DNA of 9,280 nt from Corynebacterium sp. (GCF_030826625.1 NZ_JAPJNQ010000083.1:1-9280); one strand, 5' to 3'. Positions 1 through 7,053 are shown, counted from the stretch's first letter. Notes: generated by a model from the sequence alone, not told the origin. Numbers and translations: made by a program.

Positions 1-1
1 G

Positions 2-1084
2 TGGAAAGACCACGGCGAGCTCACCGTCGACCTGTCGAAACCGACACTCGTGATCGCCGGTGATGAGGCCTGGCGTGTTGACGGTCTCGAGGACGTCCCT
101 ACGATTGCCGAGCCTAGCGCCCCGGCCCCGTATGTGCCGGTCCACCCAGCCGCAGCCGCGATTTTCGCGAAGGCGGATGCCGAGGTCGGCGATTATTATG
201 TGCGCACCAAACCCGCCCAGGTCATCGTCGTGGGGCATCCGACGTTGCACCGCCGCGTGATGGGGCTGATCACCGATCCGGACATCGAGGTCATGGTGTT
301 ATCGCGCACCGAGGATTTCCTCAGCCTGCGTGATGGCAACGAGGCCCGCGGTACCCGCGTGAAGACCACCGGAGAGCCCACCCGTGAGTGGCTCAAGGTC
401 TGCGAAGCGGCCTCGTCGTTGGCGGTGCAAGCTGTGCGCGATGTGCTTGACGACGACGCCCATGGCTTCACGGGCCTGCATGTCGCAGCCGCGGTTACCG
501 ATACTTTGGCCGTCGGCGACACGGTGTTTGTGGGCCCGTCGAATGCGATCCGGGATGTGGCTTTGACCGGGTTGCCCTTCGACGGCGTCGATACGTATTC
601 GCCGCGCGGGGCCGCTGGCATCGACGGCAATATTTCCCAGGCGATCGGTGTTGCGGTGGCTGCGCAGTCGTTGCGTGCCGACGAAATCCGCGCTCCGCGC
701 ACCGTCGCCTTGCTGGGGGATATCACCTTCCTGCACGATGTCGGCGGGCTGCTGCGTGGGGTGGACCAACCGGAACCGGAAAACCTCACGATCGTGGTTT
801 CCAACGATGACGGCGGCGGCATCTTCGAATCGCTCGAGGTGGGCCAACCGGGGTTGCGGCGTGATTTCGAGCAGGCTTTCGGCACCCCGCATGGGGTGGA
901 TATCGCGGCGATTTGCGCTGGCTATGGCATCGCTTATCAGCGTGTCGAGTCGCCGCAAGAACTTCTCGAGGCATTGACGAGCCAGGCGGAATCCCCGGAG
1001 CCGGTCGTGGTCATTGAAGCAGCCACGACGCGCGCGACGCGCCGGGCGTTGCACGAGGCTATCGCTTCCGTCGTCGGGGGATAG
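2..1084 (+). CDS. menD: MenD, 2-succinyl-5-enolpyruvyl-6-hydroxy-3-cyclohexene-1-carboxylate synthase (5' end outside window)
   Basis: ThDP-dependent enzyme that joins 2-oxoglutarate-derived succinic semialdehyde to isochorismate, an early step of menaquinone head-group synthesis in the cytosol. The reading frame is open from base 2, so the start lies upstream; 360 residues are visible, against about 550 for full-length actinobacterial MenD, i.e. the middle and C-terminal (PP) domains. The ThDP/Mg-binding part is clear: GDITFLHDVGGLL begins at base 716 and is followed by SNDDGGGIFESLE, the equivalent of the family's GDxxxLxDxxxL...NNxGGxIF pattern. Just before it, PSNAIRD and SPRGAAGIDG match the mycobacterial-type MenD segments near the active site. 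The frame stops with TAG at 1082–1084, 13 bases before the next gene, so the two are probably cotranscribed. Nothing looks broken. The product call is firm; only the N-terminus cannot be judged. Confidence 0.95.
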   Translation, partial: WKDHGELTVDLSKPTLVIAGDEAWRVDGLEDVPTIAEPSAPAPYVPVHPAAAAIFAKADAEVGDYYVRTKPAQVIVVGHPTLHRRVMGLITDPDIEVMVLSRTEDFLSLRDGNEARGTRVKTTGEPTREWLKVCEAASSLAVQAVRDVLDDDAHGFTGLHVAAAVTDTLAVGDTVFVGPSNAIRDVALTGLPFDGVDTYSPRGAAGIDGNISQAIGVAVAAQSLRADEIRAPRTVALLGDITFLHDVGGLLRGVDQPEPENLTIVVSNDDGGGIFESLEVGQPGLRRDFEQAFGTPHGVDIAAICAGYGIAYQRVESPQELLEALTSQAESPEPVVVIEAATTRATRRALHEAIASVVGG

Positions 1085-1097
1085 CGGCGAGTTTCTC

Positions 1098-1670
1098 ATG
1101 GCAGATTCCACCCCGAACCCGGCTAGCGCCAGCTCGGCGCCAGACAATCCGGCCCCGACCAACGCTAACCCGGCCAGCTCGGCGCCAGACAATCCGGCGC
1201 CGGTCGATCCGCAGCGCTACCGCCGGCAATGGCGCCGCCGCTTGCACCAACTGGTTGCGGCGTTGTGCACGGCCGGCCTGTTGGGCTCGTTTGCCATGAT
1301 CGGTGGTACGGCATCGAATGATCGTCGTATCGAATCGGATCCAGGTCGCGCCCTGGCGACGGTGACGGGTACGTCTTTGCTGCGCACCACCGTGGAATTT
1401 CGTGACGACGCGGGCCTCTACCAAGCGCCATCAACTGGGGTGTTGTATCCGACGGGCTTGGCCGAAGGCCAGCAGGTCTGGGTGCAGTATTCGCGTGAGA
1501 ACCCGGACCTGGTGAAAGTCGCAGGGCGCGGTTGGATGTTGGCGATTATCCCGGGGTTGAGCGTTGCGGTGCTCGTCGTGGTGGTCACCTTGGTGCTGTG
1601 GCGGCTGATTTCTTTTGCCACCCGCCCGAAAAAACCCGAGCAGAACCCGAAAGAGACCAGGCAGCGGTGA
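1098..1670 (+). CDS. Two-helix membrane protein, DUF3592-like
   Basis: A 190-residue protein of unknown function. Start ATG 1098 is chosen because it lies 13 bases after menD; an in-frame ATG at 1014 would run deep into menD. The N-terminal ~37 residues are Pro/Ala/Ser/Asn-rich and contain an internal repeat (SSAPDNPAP twice). A basic patch (RYRRQWRRRLHQ, ~40–51) precedes membrane helix 1 (~51–70). A ~75-residue segment with a VTGTSLLRTTVEFRDDAG...VQYSRENPDLVKVAG pattern, like the exported domain of DUF3592 proteins, precedes helix 2 (~146–168) and a short Lys/Arg-rich tail. The basic patches suggest both termini are cytoplasmic and the DUF3592-like part outside. M. tuberculosis has a membrane protein (Rv0556) at the same place between menD and the GT4 gene. 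Its stop overlaps the next start (GTGA), so coupling is likely. No function can be assigned. Confidence 0.85.
   Translation: MADSTPNPASASSAPDNPAPTNANPASSAPDNPAPVDPQRYRRQWRRRLHQLVAALCTAGLLGSFAMIGGTASNDRRIESDPGRALATVTGTSLLRTTVEFRDDAGLYQAPSTGVLYPTGLAEGQQVWVQYSRENPDLVKVAGRGWMLAIIPGLSVAVLVVVVTLVLWRLISFATRPKKPEQNPKETRQR
1128..1198 (+). repeat. 26-bp perfect in-frame direct repeat in the DUF3592-like gene
   Basis: Bases 1128–1153 and 1173–1198 are identical (beginning GCCAGCTCGGCGCCAGACAA) and lie 45 bases, exactly 15 codons, apart. They encode the repeated SSAPDNPAP of the low-complexity N-terminus. The in-frame spacing fits slipped-strand duplication in a disordered linker and makes copy-number variation between strains likely. 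Confidence 0.9.
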
Positions 1671-2860
1671 GCGCACCGGCCCACCTTCGCGTCGCCATCG
1701 TTGCCGAGTCATTCCTGCCACACGTCAACGGGGTCAGCAATTCGGTGCTGCGTATCCTCGAGCACTTGCGCGCATCCGGACACGAGGCCATTGTCATCGC
1801 CCCTGGCGCGCACGGTCGCGGCCCCAATCACCCCGAAATTTCTCACTACGCTGGCTTTCGCATCGTCCGCGTGCCGACGATCCGCCTGCCGTTCGTCGAT
1901 TCCTTACCCATTGGCTTGCCGACGCCCACTGTTTTCCGGACGTTGAAAGAATTCGCCCCGGATATCGTCCATCTCGCCAGCCCGTTTGCGTTGGGGCGCG
2001 GTGGTGGTTGGGCGGCCCGGCGCTTAAAGATTCCCCGGGTGGCGGTTTTTCAAACTGATATTGCGGGTTTTGCGGGGCGCTACCGGCTGGGGGTTTTGCA
2101 GCGTGCGACCTGGCGTTGGATCCGCCGGATGCACAATCATTGCCAGCTGACCCTGGCGCCGTCGACAGAAACTATCCGGCAGCTGGAAGCCCACGGGGTG
2201 GAAAATCTTGCTCGCTGGGGGCGTGGGGTGGACACGGAATTGTTTCACCCGGACAAACGCTCGGAGCGCCTACGCCGCGATTGGATTGGCCAGCGCCCGC
2301 AGTCGACGACCGTGGTGGGCTATGTGGGCCGACTTGCCGCCGAAAAGGGCGTGCACCGGATCGCGACCCTTGCCGGTCGTGACGACATTCAGCTGGTCAT
2401 CGTCGGGGATGGCCCGTGCCGTTCTGAGCTGGAAGCCGCGATGCCGAATGCGGTGTTTTGCGGAGCACTCAGCGGCAGCGACCTCGCGGCTGCCTATGCC
2501 AGTTTCGATGTTTTCGTCCACCCCGGTGAGCTGGAGACTTTTTGCCAAACCATCCAGGAAGCGCAGGCTAGCGGCGTGCCGACGATCGCCCCGCGGGCGG
2601 GAGGCCCGGTCGACCTCATCGACGACTACGTCAACGGGCGGTTGCTGGCCCCGGAAACCTTCGCTGACGAGCTTGTCGATGCCGTTGCTTGGGTGGTTGC
2701 GCAATCTTCGGGAACAGAGGGTGAGGCGGACGACAGTCTGCGTGGTGCCGCCCGTGCCGGGGTGGAGGAGCGGACTTGGGAAGCGGTGTGCTCGCAGCTG
2801 GTGGATTATTATCGGGCGGTGCTGGATTCGTCGTCAAGCACGGCAGGTGGTACGGCTTAA
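1667..2860 (+). CDS. mgtA: GT4-family glycosyltransferase, probable MgtA/PimB-type alpha-mannosyltransferase
   Basis: A 397-residue retaining GT4 (GT-B fold) glycosyltransferase. Start GTG 1667 overlaps the previous stop by four bases (GTGA) and gives the usual N-terminus ahead of LRVAIVAESFLPHVNGVSNSV (residues 7–27), which carries the acceptor-side glycine loop. The donor half has GYVGRLAAEKGVHRI (218–232), IVGDGP (245–250) and the EX7E pair, E290 and E298, in ELETFCQTIQEAQASGVPTIAPRAGGP; all key residues are present. The neighbourhood (DUF3592-like gene before, menG after) is that of M. tuberculosis Rv0557 and the C. glutamicum mgtA gene. There the enzyme transfers mannose from GDP-mannose to glucuronosyl-diacylglycerol at the inner face of the membrane, starting a lipomannan-like glycolipid; Rv0557 was first named pimB. 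The family call is firm. The exact acceptor is inferred from synteny, as GT4 sequence alone does not settle it. Confidence 0.88.
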   Translation: MSAPAHLRVAIVAESFLPHVNGVSNSVLRILEHLRASGHEAIVIAPGAHGRGPNHPEISHYAGFRIVRVPTIRLPFVDSLPIGLPTPTVFRTLKEFAPDIVHLASPFALGRGGGWAARRLKIPRVAVFQTDIAGFAGRYRLGVLQRATWRWIRRMHNHCQLTLAPSTETIRQLEAHGVENLARWGRGVDTELFHPDKRSERLRRDWIGQRPQSTTVVGYVGRLAAEKGVHRIATLAGRDDIQLVIVGDGPCRSELEAAMPNAVFCGALSGSDLAAAYASFDVFVHPGELETFCQTIQEAQASGVPTIAPRAGGPVDLIDDYVNGRLLAPETFADELVDAVAWVVAQSSGTEGEADDSLRGAARAGVEERTWEAVCSQLVDYYRAVLDSSSSTAGGTA

Positions 2861-2888
2861 GCCATTGCCTGCGGCATGCCCTTCGCAC

Positions 2889-2904
2889 GGCCAGCGCAGT
2901 GGCC
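2889..2904. repeat. Short inverted repeat downstream of the glycosyltransferase gene
   Basis: GGCCA (2889–2893) and TGGCC (2900–2904) form a perfect 5-bp stem around a 6-base loop, 28 bases after the stop. No T-run follows, so a factor-independent terminator is not supported. A second small pair, CGGC/GCCG, lies at 2947–2961. The 150-bp gap means menG may have its own promoter, but I see no convincing -35/-10 pair. Confidence 0.35.
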
Positions 2905-3010
2905 TAACCCATGGCGCATCTGCGGCACGAACCACAGAATTATTTTCGGCGCGGATTGCCGAATTACTACCGCGTGGGATTCCGGGGGCGGCACCGATTA
3001 AGCTGGTGGC

Positions 3011-3751
3011 GTGGATTCTTCAAATAAGCCAGAGCAGGGCAACAACTCCCAGCAATCGCCAAAGCCTACCCGCGCGACACTGGAGAAGACGCCGGTGGAT
3101 GTGGCGTCGATGTTTGATACGGTCAGCAAGAATTATGACCTGACCAATACCGTGCTCTCGCTCGGTATCGATAATTATTGGCGCAAGCGCACCCGTGAGC
3201 GTCTGGATCTGCAGCCCGGGGATAGGGTGTTGGACTTAGCAGCCGGAACCGCGGTGTCTACCGTTCAGTTGGCGCGCTCCGGAGCCTGGTGCGTGGCCTG
3301 TGATTTTTCGACCGGAATGCTGGCAGCCGGTGCCCACCGTGATGTGCCCAAGGTTGCCGGTGACGGCATGCACTTGCCGTTTGCGGACGATAGTTTTGAT
3401 GCCGTCACGATCTCGTATGGCCTGCGTAATATCCACGACTTTCGTGCCGGGCTGCGGGAAATGGCGCGGGTCACCAAACCGGGCGGCAAACTCACCGTCG
3501 CCGAGTTTTCCACGCCGGTGATTCCGGTGTTTAGCACCGTCTACAAGGAATATTTGATGCGCGCGCTGCCGGTGATTGCTCGGGTGATTTCGTCGAACGC
3601 GGAGGCCTATGAGTACCTGGCGGAATCGATCCGCATGTGGCCGGATCAGGAGACTTTGGCTGCTGAGATCAACGCGAATGGGTGGATTGAGTGCGGTTGG
3701 CAGAACCTGACCGGTGGGATTGTGGCGCTACATTCGGCTGTGAAGGGTTAA
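3011..3751 (+). CDS. menG: MenG (UbiE family), demethylmenaquinone methyltransferase
   Basis: SAM-dependent C-methyltransferase performing the ring-methylation step that turns demethylmenaquinone into menaquinone. 246 residues. Both UbiE signatures are visible: YDLTNTVLSLGIDNYW (residues 42–57), and RVTKPGGKLTVAEFS (153–167). SAM-binding motif I is VLDLAAGTA (73–81), followed by the acidic CDFSTGML strand and DGMHLPF (118–124). SYGLRNIHDF (135–144) is diagnostic for UbiE/MenG rather than other class I methyltransferases. The start is taken as GTG 3011, preceded only by a weak GGTGG element. The first ~22 residues are polar and outside the conserved domain, so a slightly different start cannot be excluded, but no internal ATG occurs before residue 34. 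The location after a GT4 gene matches Rv0557–Rv0558. Confidence 0.94.
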   Translation: MDSSNKPEQGNNSQQSPKPTRATLEKTPVDVASMFDTVSKNYDLTNTVLSLGIDNYWRKRTRERLDLQPGDRVLDLAAGTAVSTVQLARSGAWCVACDFSTGMLAAGAHRDVPKVAGDGMHLPFADDSFDAVTISYGLRNIHDFRAGLREMARVTKPGGKLTVAEFSTPVIPVFSTVYKEYLMRALPVIARVISSNAEAYEYLAESIRMWPDQETLAAEINANGWIECGWQNLTGGIVALHSAVKG

Positions 3752-3811
3752 TTGTTCTGGGTTGGGTCTGATTGGGCTTACCGTAAAGCGTCAAGAAAAA
3801 TATACGACGCC

Positions 3812-3843
3812 ATTGTGAGATTTTGCTATTGTGAGATTTTACT
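3812..3843. repeat. Two-copy 16-bp tandem repeat upstream of the small membrane protein gene
   Basis: ATTGTGAGATTTTGCT (3812–3827) is followed directly by ATTGTGAGATTTTACT (3828–3843), one mismatch in 16. It sits 43 bases before the ATG at 3886, in an AT-rich stretch unlike the flanking men genes. Two adjacent copies about 1.5 helical turns apart could be a regulator site; this is inference only. Confidence 0.75.
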
Positions 3844-3885
3844 GGAATCATATTCGCCGTCCGTAAGCTTAGTTGGTGGCCTATA

Positions 3886-4194
3886 ATGATAATATTGTCT
3901 GTTTTGATAATTGCGATAGGCGTAGCGGGCTTATCTGCTATCTATGAAGTTAAACATGGGAATCGGCCACGAGCCAGGATAGTGGGCTGGGCTGGAGTTT
4001 TCTTAGCATTACCCGCTGCATGGATTCTTTATCGCGCTACTGCCGGAGGCCTCCAGGAAATGTCTCTACTTGAAGTCATCGCGATTGCTGTTTATATTTT
4101 CGTGCTTCTGGTGTTTGTAGAAACAAAACTCGTGCTGTCGGAGCGTAAGAACACCGCAGCCACGAGTGACGAAAATACTAAAAAGCCCAGATAA
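3886..4194 (+). CDS. Small three-helix membrane protein of unknown function
   Basis: I do not recognise this 102-residue protein. It has three likely membrane segments: residues 2–20 (MIILSVLIIAIGVAGLSAIY region), about 33–52 (IVGWAGVFLALPAAWILY) and about 60–79 (LLEVIAIAVYIFVLLVFV), then a polar tail ending in lysines. KHGNRPRAR between helices 1 and 2 is strongly basic, suggesting that loop and perhaps the tail lie in different compartments or that topology is set by the loop. Support for a real gene: hydrophobic periodicity, a polar C-terminal tail, and no better frame. Against: only a weak GGTGG element precedes the ATG, and the gene is AT-richer than its neighbours with several ATA codons, rare elsewhere here. 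It occupies the place of Rv0559c–Rv0560c in M. tuberculosis without resembling them, suggesting a variable insertion point. A perfect TATAAT (3882–3887) overlaps the ATG. Confidence 0.6.
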   Translation: MIILSVLIIAIGVAGLSAIYEVKHGNRPRARIVGWAGVFLALPAAWILYRATAGGLQEMSLLEVIAIAVYIFVLLVFVETKLVLSERKNTAATSDENTKKPR

Positions 4195-4210
4195 CCAGAT
4201 AAGCTGGGCA
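4180..4210 (-). terminator. Terminator candidate for menJ, overlapping the 3' end of the convergent gene
   Basis: GCCCAG (4185–4190) and CTGGGC (4204–4209) form a 6-bp GC-rich stem with a 13-base loop. Read on the minus strand, five T residues follow at once (complement of 4180–4184), as expected of an intrinsic terminator for menJ, which ends about 100 bases before. On the plus strand no T-run follows, so termination of the 3886–4194 gene is less convincing. The loop is long and the stem short, so strength is uncertain. Confidence 0.45.
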
Positions 4211-4313
4211 GATTCCTCAAAATCGTCGGTGGCTTTGTTTAGCCTTGTTTAGTTATGTCTCGCCATTGGCTTTGGCATCGCAGGTTCCCCATGTTTCCTA
4301 AACCCCGTATTCC

Positions 4314-5720
4314 CTAAACCGTTGCATCCCACAGCGGCGTGTCGGCCCGCGCCGTCGCCGCATATTTTCCTGCCTTCTTCCATAACCGGGAAATCAGATC
4401 CCGGTCTTCGTCGGTAACTAAATTGCCCATCAACCGAGCCGCCGCTGGCATTAAATAGCGCGCCGCCGGGCCCCGCAACCCTAACGGGCCGAACACAGGC
4501 AAAAACTGCGGATAGGTCAAAAGCCGGGCCGCAGTGCGTGCCCACATGAACGCCTCACCGAAATGCGCCCGCAACACTTCGGGCCATACCAGGGTCAGGT
4601 CCAGCCTTGTGAGCTGGTTTTTTCCTTCTAGGTCGCGACCTGCAGCAGGTGCGGGGTGAGCACCCGCGCCACCGGAGCCTGCCCCCAACAGTCCGATCGC
4701 CAGTTCTGCGGTTTCCAGCCCGTAGTCGATGCCCTCACCGTTGAGCGGATTCACGCACGCTGCAGCGTCGCCGATCAGCATCCAGTTTTTCCCGGCCACG
4801 TTCGACACAGCCCCGCCCATGGGCAGCAGTGCCGAGGCGATGTCCTGCGGTTTCCCCAACTTCCAGGCTGCCTGCTGCTGCGAGGCATAAAATTCCAGCA
4901 GTTTCTTCGTGTTGATCGCCGCTGGCCGTTTGCTCGTCGAAAGCGCCCCGCATCCCAGGTTCACCGTCCCGTCGCCAAGCGGGAAAATCCACCCGTACCC
5001 AGGCTGCACGGTCCCGGCTTCGTCGACCAGCTCCACGTGTGAGTGCATCCACGGTTCAGCAGAATATGGCGAGCTGCAATACGAGCGCGCGGCAATGCCG
5101 TAGACCTCGCTGCGGTGCCATTCGCGCCCTAGCTTCTTGCCAAACGTCGAGCGCACCCCGTCGGCCACAATCGTCCACCGCGGACGCAACGTCATCTCGC
5201 TTGCCGACGGCTGCTGGTCGTTTGTTGGCTGTTGGCCGCCCAATCGTGCCGACTGCTGGCCACCAACCCGCCGCACGGTGATGGTGTCAATGGCGTTGTG
5301 CTTGACGACGACATCAGCGCCCGAATACCCGGTCCATACCCGTGCGCCTGCTGCCGCAGCTTGCTGCAGCAGGTAGTGGTCAAGATCGCGCCGTGGCCAG
5401 GCCGTGCCCGTAGCTCCGAAATGTCCGTCTGGCCATGCGGCGGTCACTGATCCGCCAAAGCCGTGCAGCTGCAAGCCCCGGTTGCGATATCCCGGGTTCA
5501 CCCCATCTAGAATCCCAAGCTCGCGCAGCTTCGCCATCGCACGCGGGGTAAGCCCGTCGCCGCAGGTTTTATCGCGCGGGAATGTTGCCTTGTCCACCAC
5601 GATGACGTCCCATCCTGCGCGCGCGGCATAAATCGCAGCTGCAGCTCCGGCTGGGCCACCGCCGATGACCACAACATCGCAGGTCACATCGTTGGACGGG
5701 ATTTCGTCGGCAAGCATCAT
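4314..5720 (-). CDS. menJ: MenJ, menaquinone side-chain reductase (geranylgeranyl-reductase-type flavoprotein)
   Basis: FAD-dependent reductase that saturates one isoprene unit of menaquinone, giving the MK-n(H2) forms of mycobacteria and corynebacteria; the M. tuberculosis counterpart is Rv0561c. Predicted length is 468 residues. CDVVVIGGGPAGAAAAIYAA (14–33) is the N-terminal dinucleotide-binding fold, FPRDKTCGDGLTPRAM (47–62) carries the CGD signature of the geranylgeranyl reductase family, and IGDAAACVNPLNGEGIDYGLETAELA (316–341) is the second FAD contact. It is longer than the roughly 410 residues I recall for Rv0561c; a Gln-rich stretch (153–173, GGQQSARLGGQQ...) and a Gly/Ala/Pro loop (346–362) account for part of this. 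ATG 5720 is chosen (an ATG at 5717 is equally possible) because sequence upstream of it is non-conserved and runs into the divergent gene. No Shine-Dalgarno is seen; AACAAT seven bases before the ATG would suit a leaderless start. Confidence 0.92.
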   Translation of the reverse strand: MMLADEIPSNDVTCDVVVIGGGPAGAAAAIYAARAGWDVIVVDKATFPRDKTCGDGLTPRAMAKLRELGILDGVNPGYRNRGLQLHGFGGSVTAAWPDGHFGATGTAWPRRDLDHYLLQQAAAAGARVWTGYSGADVVVKHNAIDTITVRRVGGQQSARLGGQQPTNDQQPSASEMTLRPRWTIVADGVRSTFGKKLGREWHRSEVYGIAARSYCSSPYSAEPWMHSHVELVDEAGTVQPGYGWIFPLGDGTVNLGCGALSTSKRPAAINTKKLLEFYASQQQAAWKLGKPQDIASALLPMGGAVSNVAGKNWMLIGDAAACVNPLNGEGIDYGLETAELAIGLLGAGSGGAGAHPAPAAGRDLEGKNQLTRLDLTLVWPEVLRAHFGEAFMWARTAARLLTYPQFLPVFGPLGLRGPAARYLMPAAARLMGNLVTDEDRDLISRLWKKAGKYAATARADTPLWDATV

Positions 5721-5830
5721 GGCAATTATTGTTGCACGAGCCCGCCCCCGGAAGTGTTTTGCCCTGTTATGTCGACTACTGTTAGGACGGGAAATATGGG
5801 AACGAATGAGCGCAAGGATAAACCTCGGAT
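5721..5830. promoter_or_regulatory. Divergent promoter region between menJ and the prenyl synthase gene
   Basis: Only 110 bases separate the two divergent starts, so promoters for both must lie here unless they extend into the genes. On the plus strand TTGCCC (5759–5764) stands 17–18 bases from TTAGGA/TAGGAC (5782–5788), a weak -35/-10 pair. On the minus strand AACAAT ends seven bases before the menJ ATG. An SD-like AAGGA (5814–5818) lies 12 bases before the prenyl synthase ATG. The presence of promoters is near certain from the layout; their exact positions are guesses. Confidence 0.4.
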
Positions 5831-6847
5831 ATGACCACTGGCCGACACCAGTCAACTGGTTACACCCCCGCTGTGGATTTGGGGGATGAACAGCTCAATT
5901 CGCGCATCGCTGCCGGGATGGAAACGGTCGAAGACCTGCTGCGTTCGGAGCTTTCGCGCGGTGAGGATTTCATCACGGATAAGGTTTTGCACCTGACTAA
6001 GGCTGGAGGCAAGCGCTTCCGTCCGATGATGGCGCTGCTGGCGGCGGAATATGGCCCGCGCCCCGAAGCGGTAAATGTTTACAAAGCCGCTGGTGTCGTG
6101 GAGATTGTGCACTTGGCGACGCTGTATCACGACGACGTGATGGACGAAGCCGACCAGCGCCGCGGTGTGGAATCGGCGAACTCGCGGTGGAATAACTCGG
6201 TGGCGATTTTGTCCGGCGATATTTTGCTGGCGCATTCTTCGCGCATCATGTCCGAGATGGATAGCCTGACGGTTCGCCACTTCGGTGAGACCTTCCAGGA
6301 ATTGGTCACCGGGCAAATGCGCGAGACGCTTGGTGCCGGTGAGTCTAACCCGGTGGAGCACTACCAGAAGGTGATTCAAGAAAAGACTGCGGTCCTGATT
6401 GCTTCTGCTGGCTATCTGGGCTCCTATCACGCGGGGGCAGACGAGCCGACGCAGCGTTCGTTGCAGACTATCGGTGGGGCGATCGGCATGATTTTCCAGA
6501 TCGTCGACGACATTATCGATTTGTTTTCAGATCCGAAAGACTCGGGCAAGATTCCGGGCACGGATTTGCGTGAGGGCGTGTTCACGCTTCCAGTGCTGTA
6601 TGCGTTGGAGGAGGACAGCGCGGCTGGTAACGACCTGCGTTCGCTGCTGACTGGCCCTCTGGAGGCCGAAGATGACGTGCAGCGGGCGATTGCGCTGATC
6701 CGAGAGACCGAGGGGCGCGCAAAGGCGCTTGCCGACGTCCAGGCGCATTTGGACGTGGTGGATCGAGAGCTGGATAAGCTGCCGGATATTGCGGCGACTC
6801 GCGCGTTGCGGTTGCTCGCGGAATACACCACGCGCCGGGTGGGCTAG
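5831..6847 (+). CDS. ispB: Long-chain all-trans polyprenyl diphosphate synthase (menaquinone side chain)
   Basis: Cytosolic prenyltransferase that adds isopentenyl diphosphate units to an allylic diphosphate, making the side chain for menaquinone. 338 residues, normal for the family. GGKRFRP (59–65) binds the isopentenyl substrate; the first Asp-rich motif is DDVMD (101–105) and the second DDIID (226–230), both intact. The residues just before the first motif (HLATLYH) place a small Ala at -5 and Thr at -4, which permits long products rather than C15/C20; with the men genes beside it an octa- or nonaprenyl product is likely, though chain length cannot be fixed from sequence. Start ATG 5831 follows AAGGA by 12 bases and gives the usual short N-terminal lead. 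The position divergent from menJ equals grcC1 (Rv0562) beside Rv0561c. Confidence 0.93.
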   Translation: MTTGRHQSTGYTPAVDLGDEQLNSRIAAGMETVEDLLRSELSRGEDFITDKVLHLTKAGGKRFRPMMALLAAEYGPRPEAVNVYKAAGVVEIVHLATLYHDDVMDEADQRRGVESANSRWNNSVAILSGDILLAHSSRIMSEMDSLTVRHFGETFQELVTGQMRETLGAGESNPVEHYQKVIQEKTAVLIASAGYLGSYHAGADEPTQRSLQTIGGAIGMIFQIVDDIIDLFSDPKDSGKIPGTDLREGVFTLPVLYALEEDSAAGNDLRSLLTGPLEAEDDVQRAIALIRETEGRAKALADVQAHLDVVDRELDKLPDIAATRALRLLAEYTTRRVG

Positions 6848-6942
6848 CGCGAACTGTGCATGTGCGCACGCCGGCGGTTTGGGCTTAACTGGGGTGAGGG
6901 CGCGCAATGGTTATGGTTGCGTCCTGAGCTGGTTGTAGCGCT

Positions 6943-7032
6943 AACACCCTGGAGCTATCAACGTAGAGATATCAACCTACGGTGCCATCAACCTACGGTG
7001 CTATCAATCTGGAGCTATCAACCTACGGTGCT
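6943..7032. repeat. Short alternating direct-repeat array (14- and 16-bp units) before tRNA-Tyr
   Basis: Five units begin with ATCAA at 6957, 6971, 6987, 7003 and 7017, and a diverged one starts at 6943. Two types occur: 16-bp ATCAACCTACGGTGCY (6971, 6987, 7017) and 14-bp units like ATCAATCTGGAGCT (7003; related copies at 6943 and 6957). The order is short, short, long, long, short, long. Adjacent units have no unique spacers between them, so this is not a CRISPR. It lies 80 bases before the tRNA-Tyr gene. Function is unknown. Confidence 0.8.
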
Positions 7033-7053
7033 AAAAAGCTGCCCTATAGTGGT

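Noticed and set aside
299..1192. Long minus-strand frame antisense to menD
   Set aside because: A shadow of the high-GC menD coding strand; the opposite frame carries the clear MenD motifs.
6943..7032. Reading the ATCAA units as a CRISPR array
   Set aside because: Units of 14–16 bases follow directly without unique spacers, and no cas gene is near.
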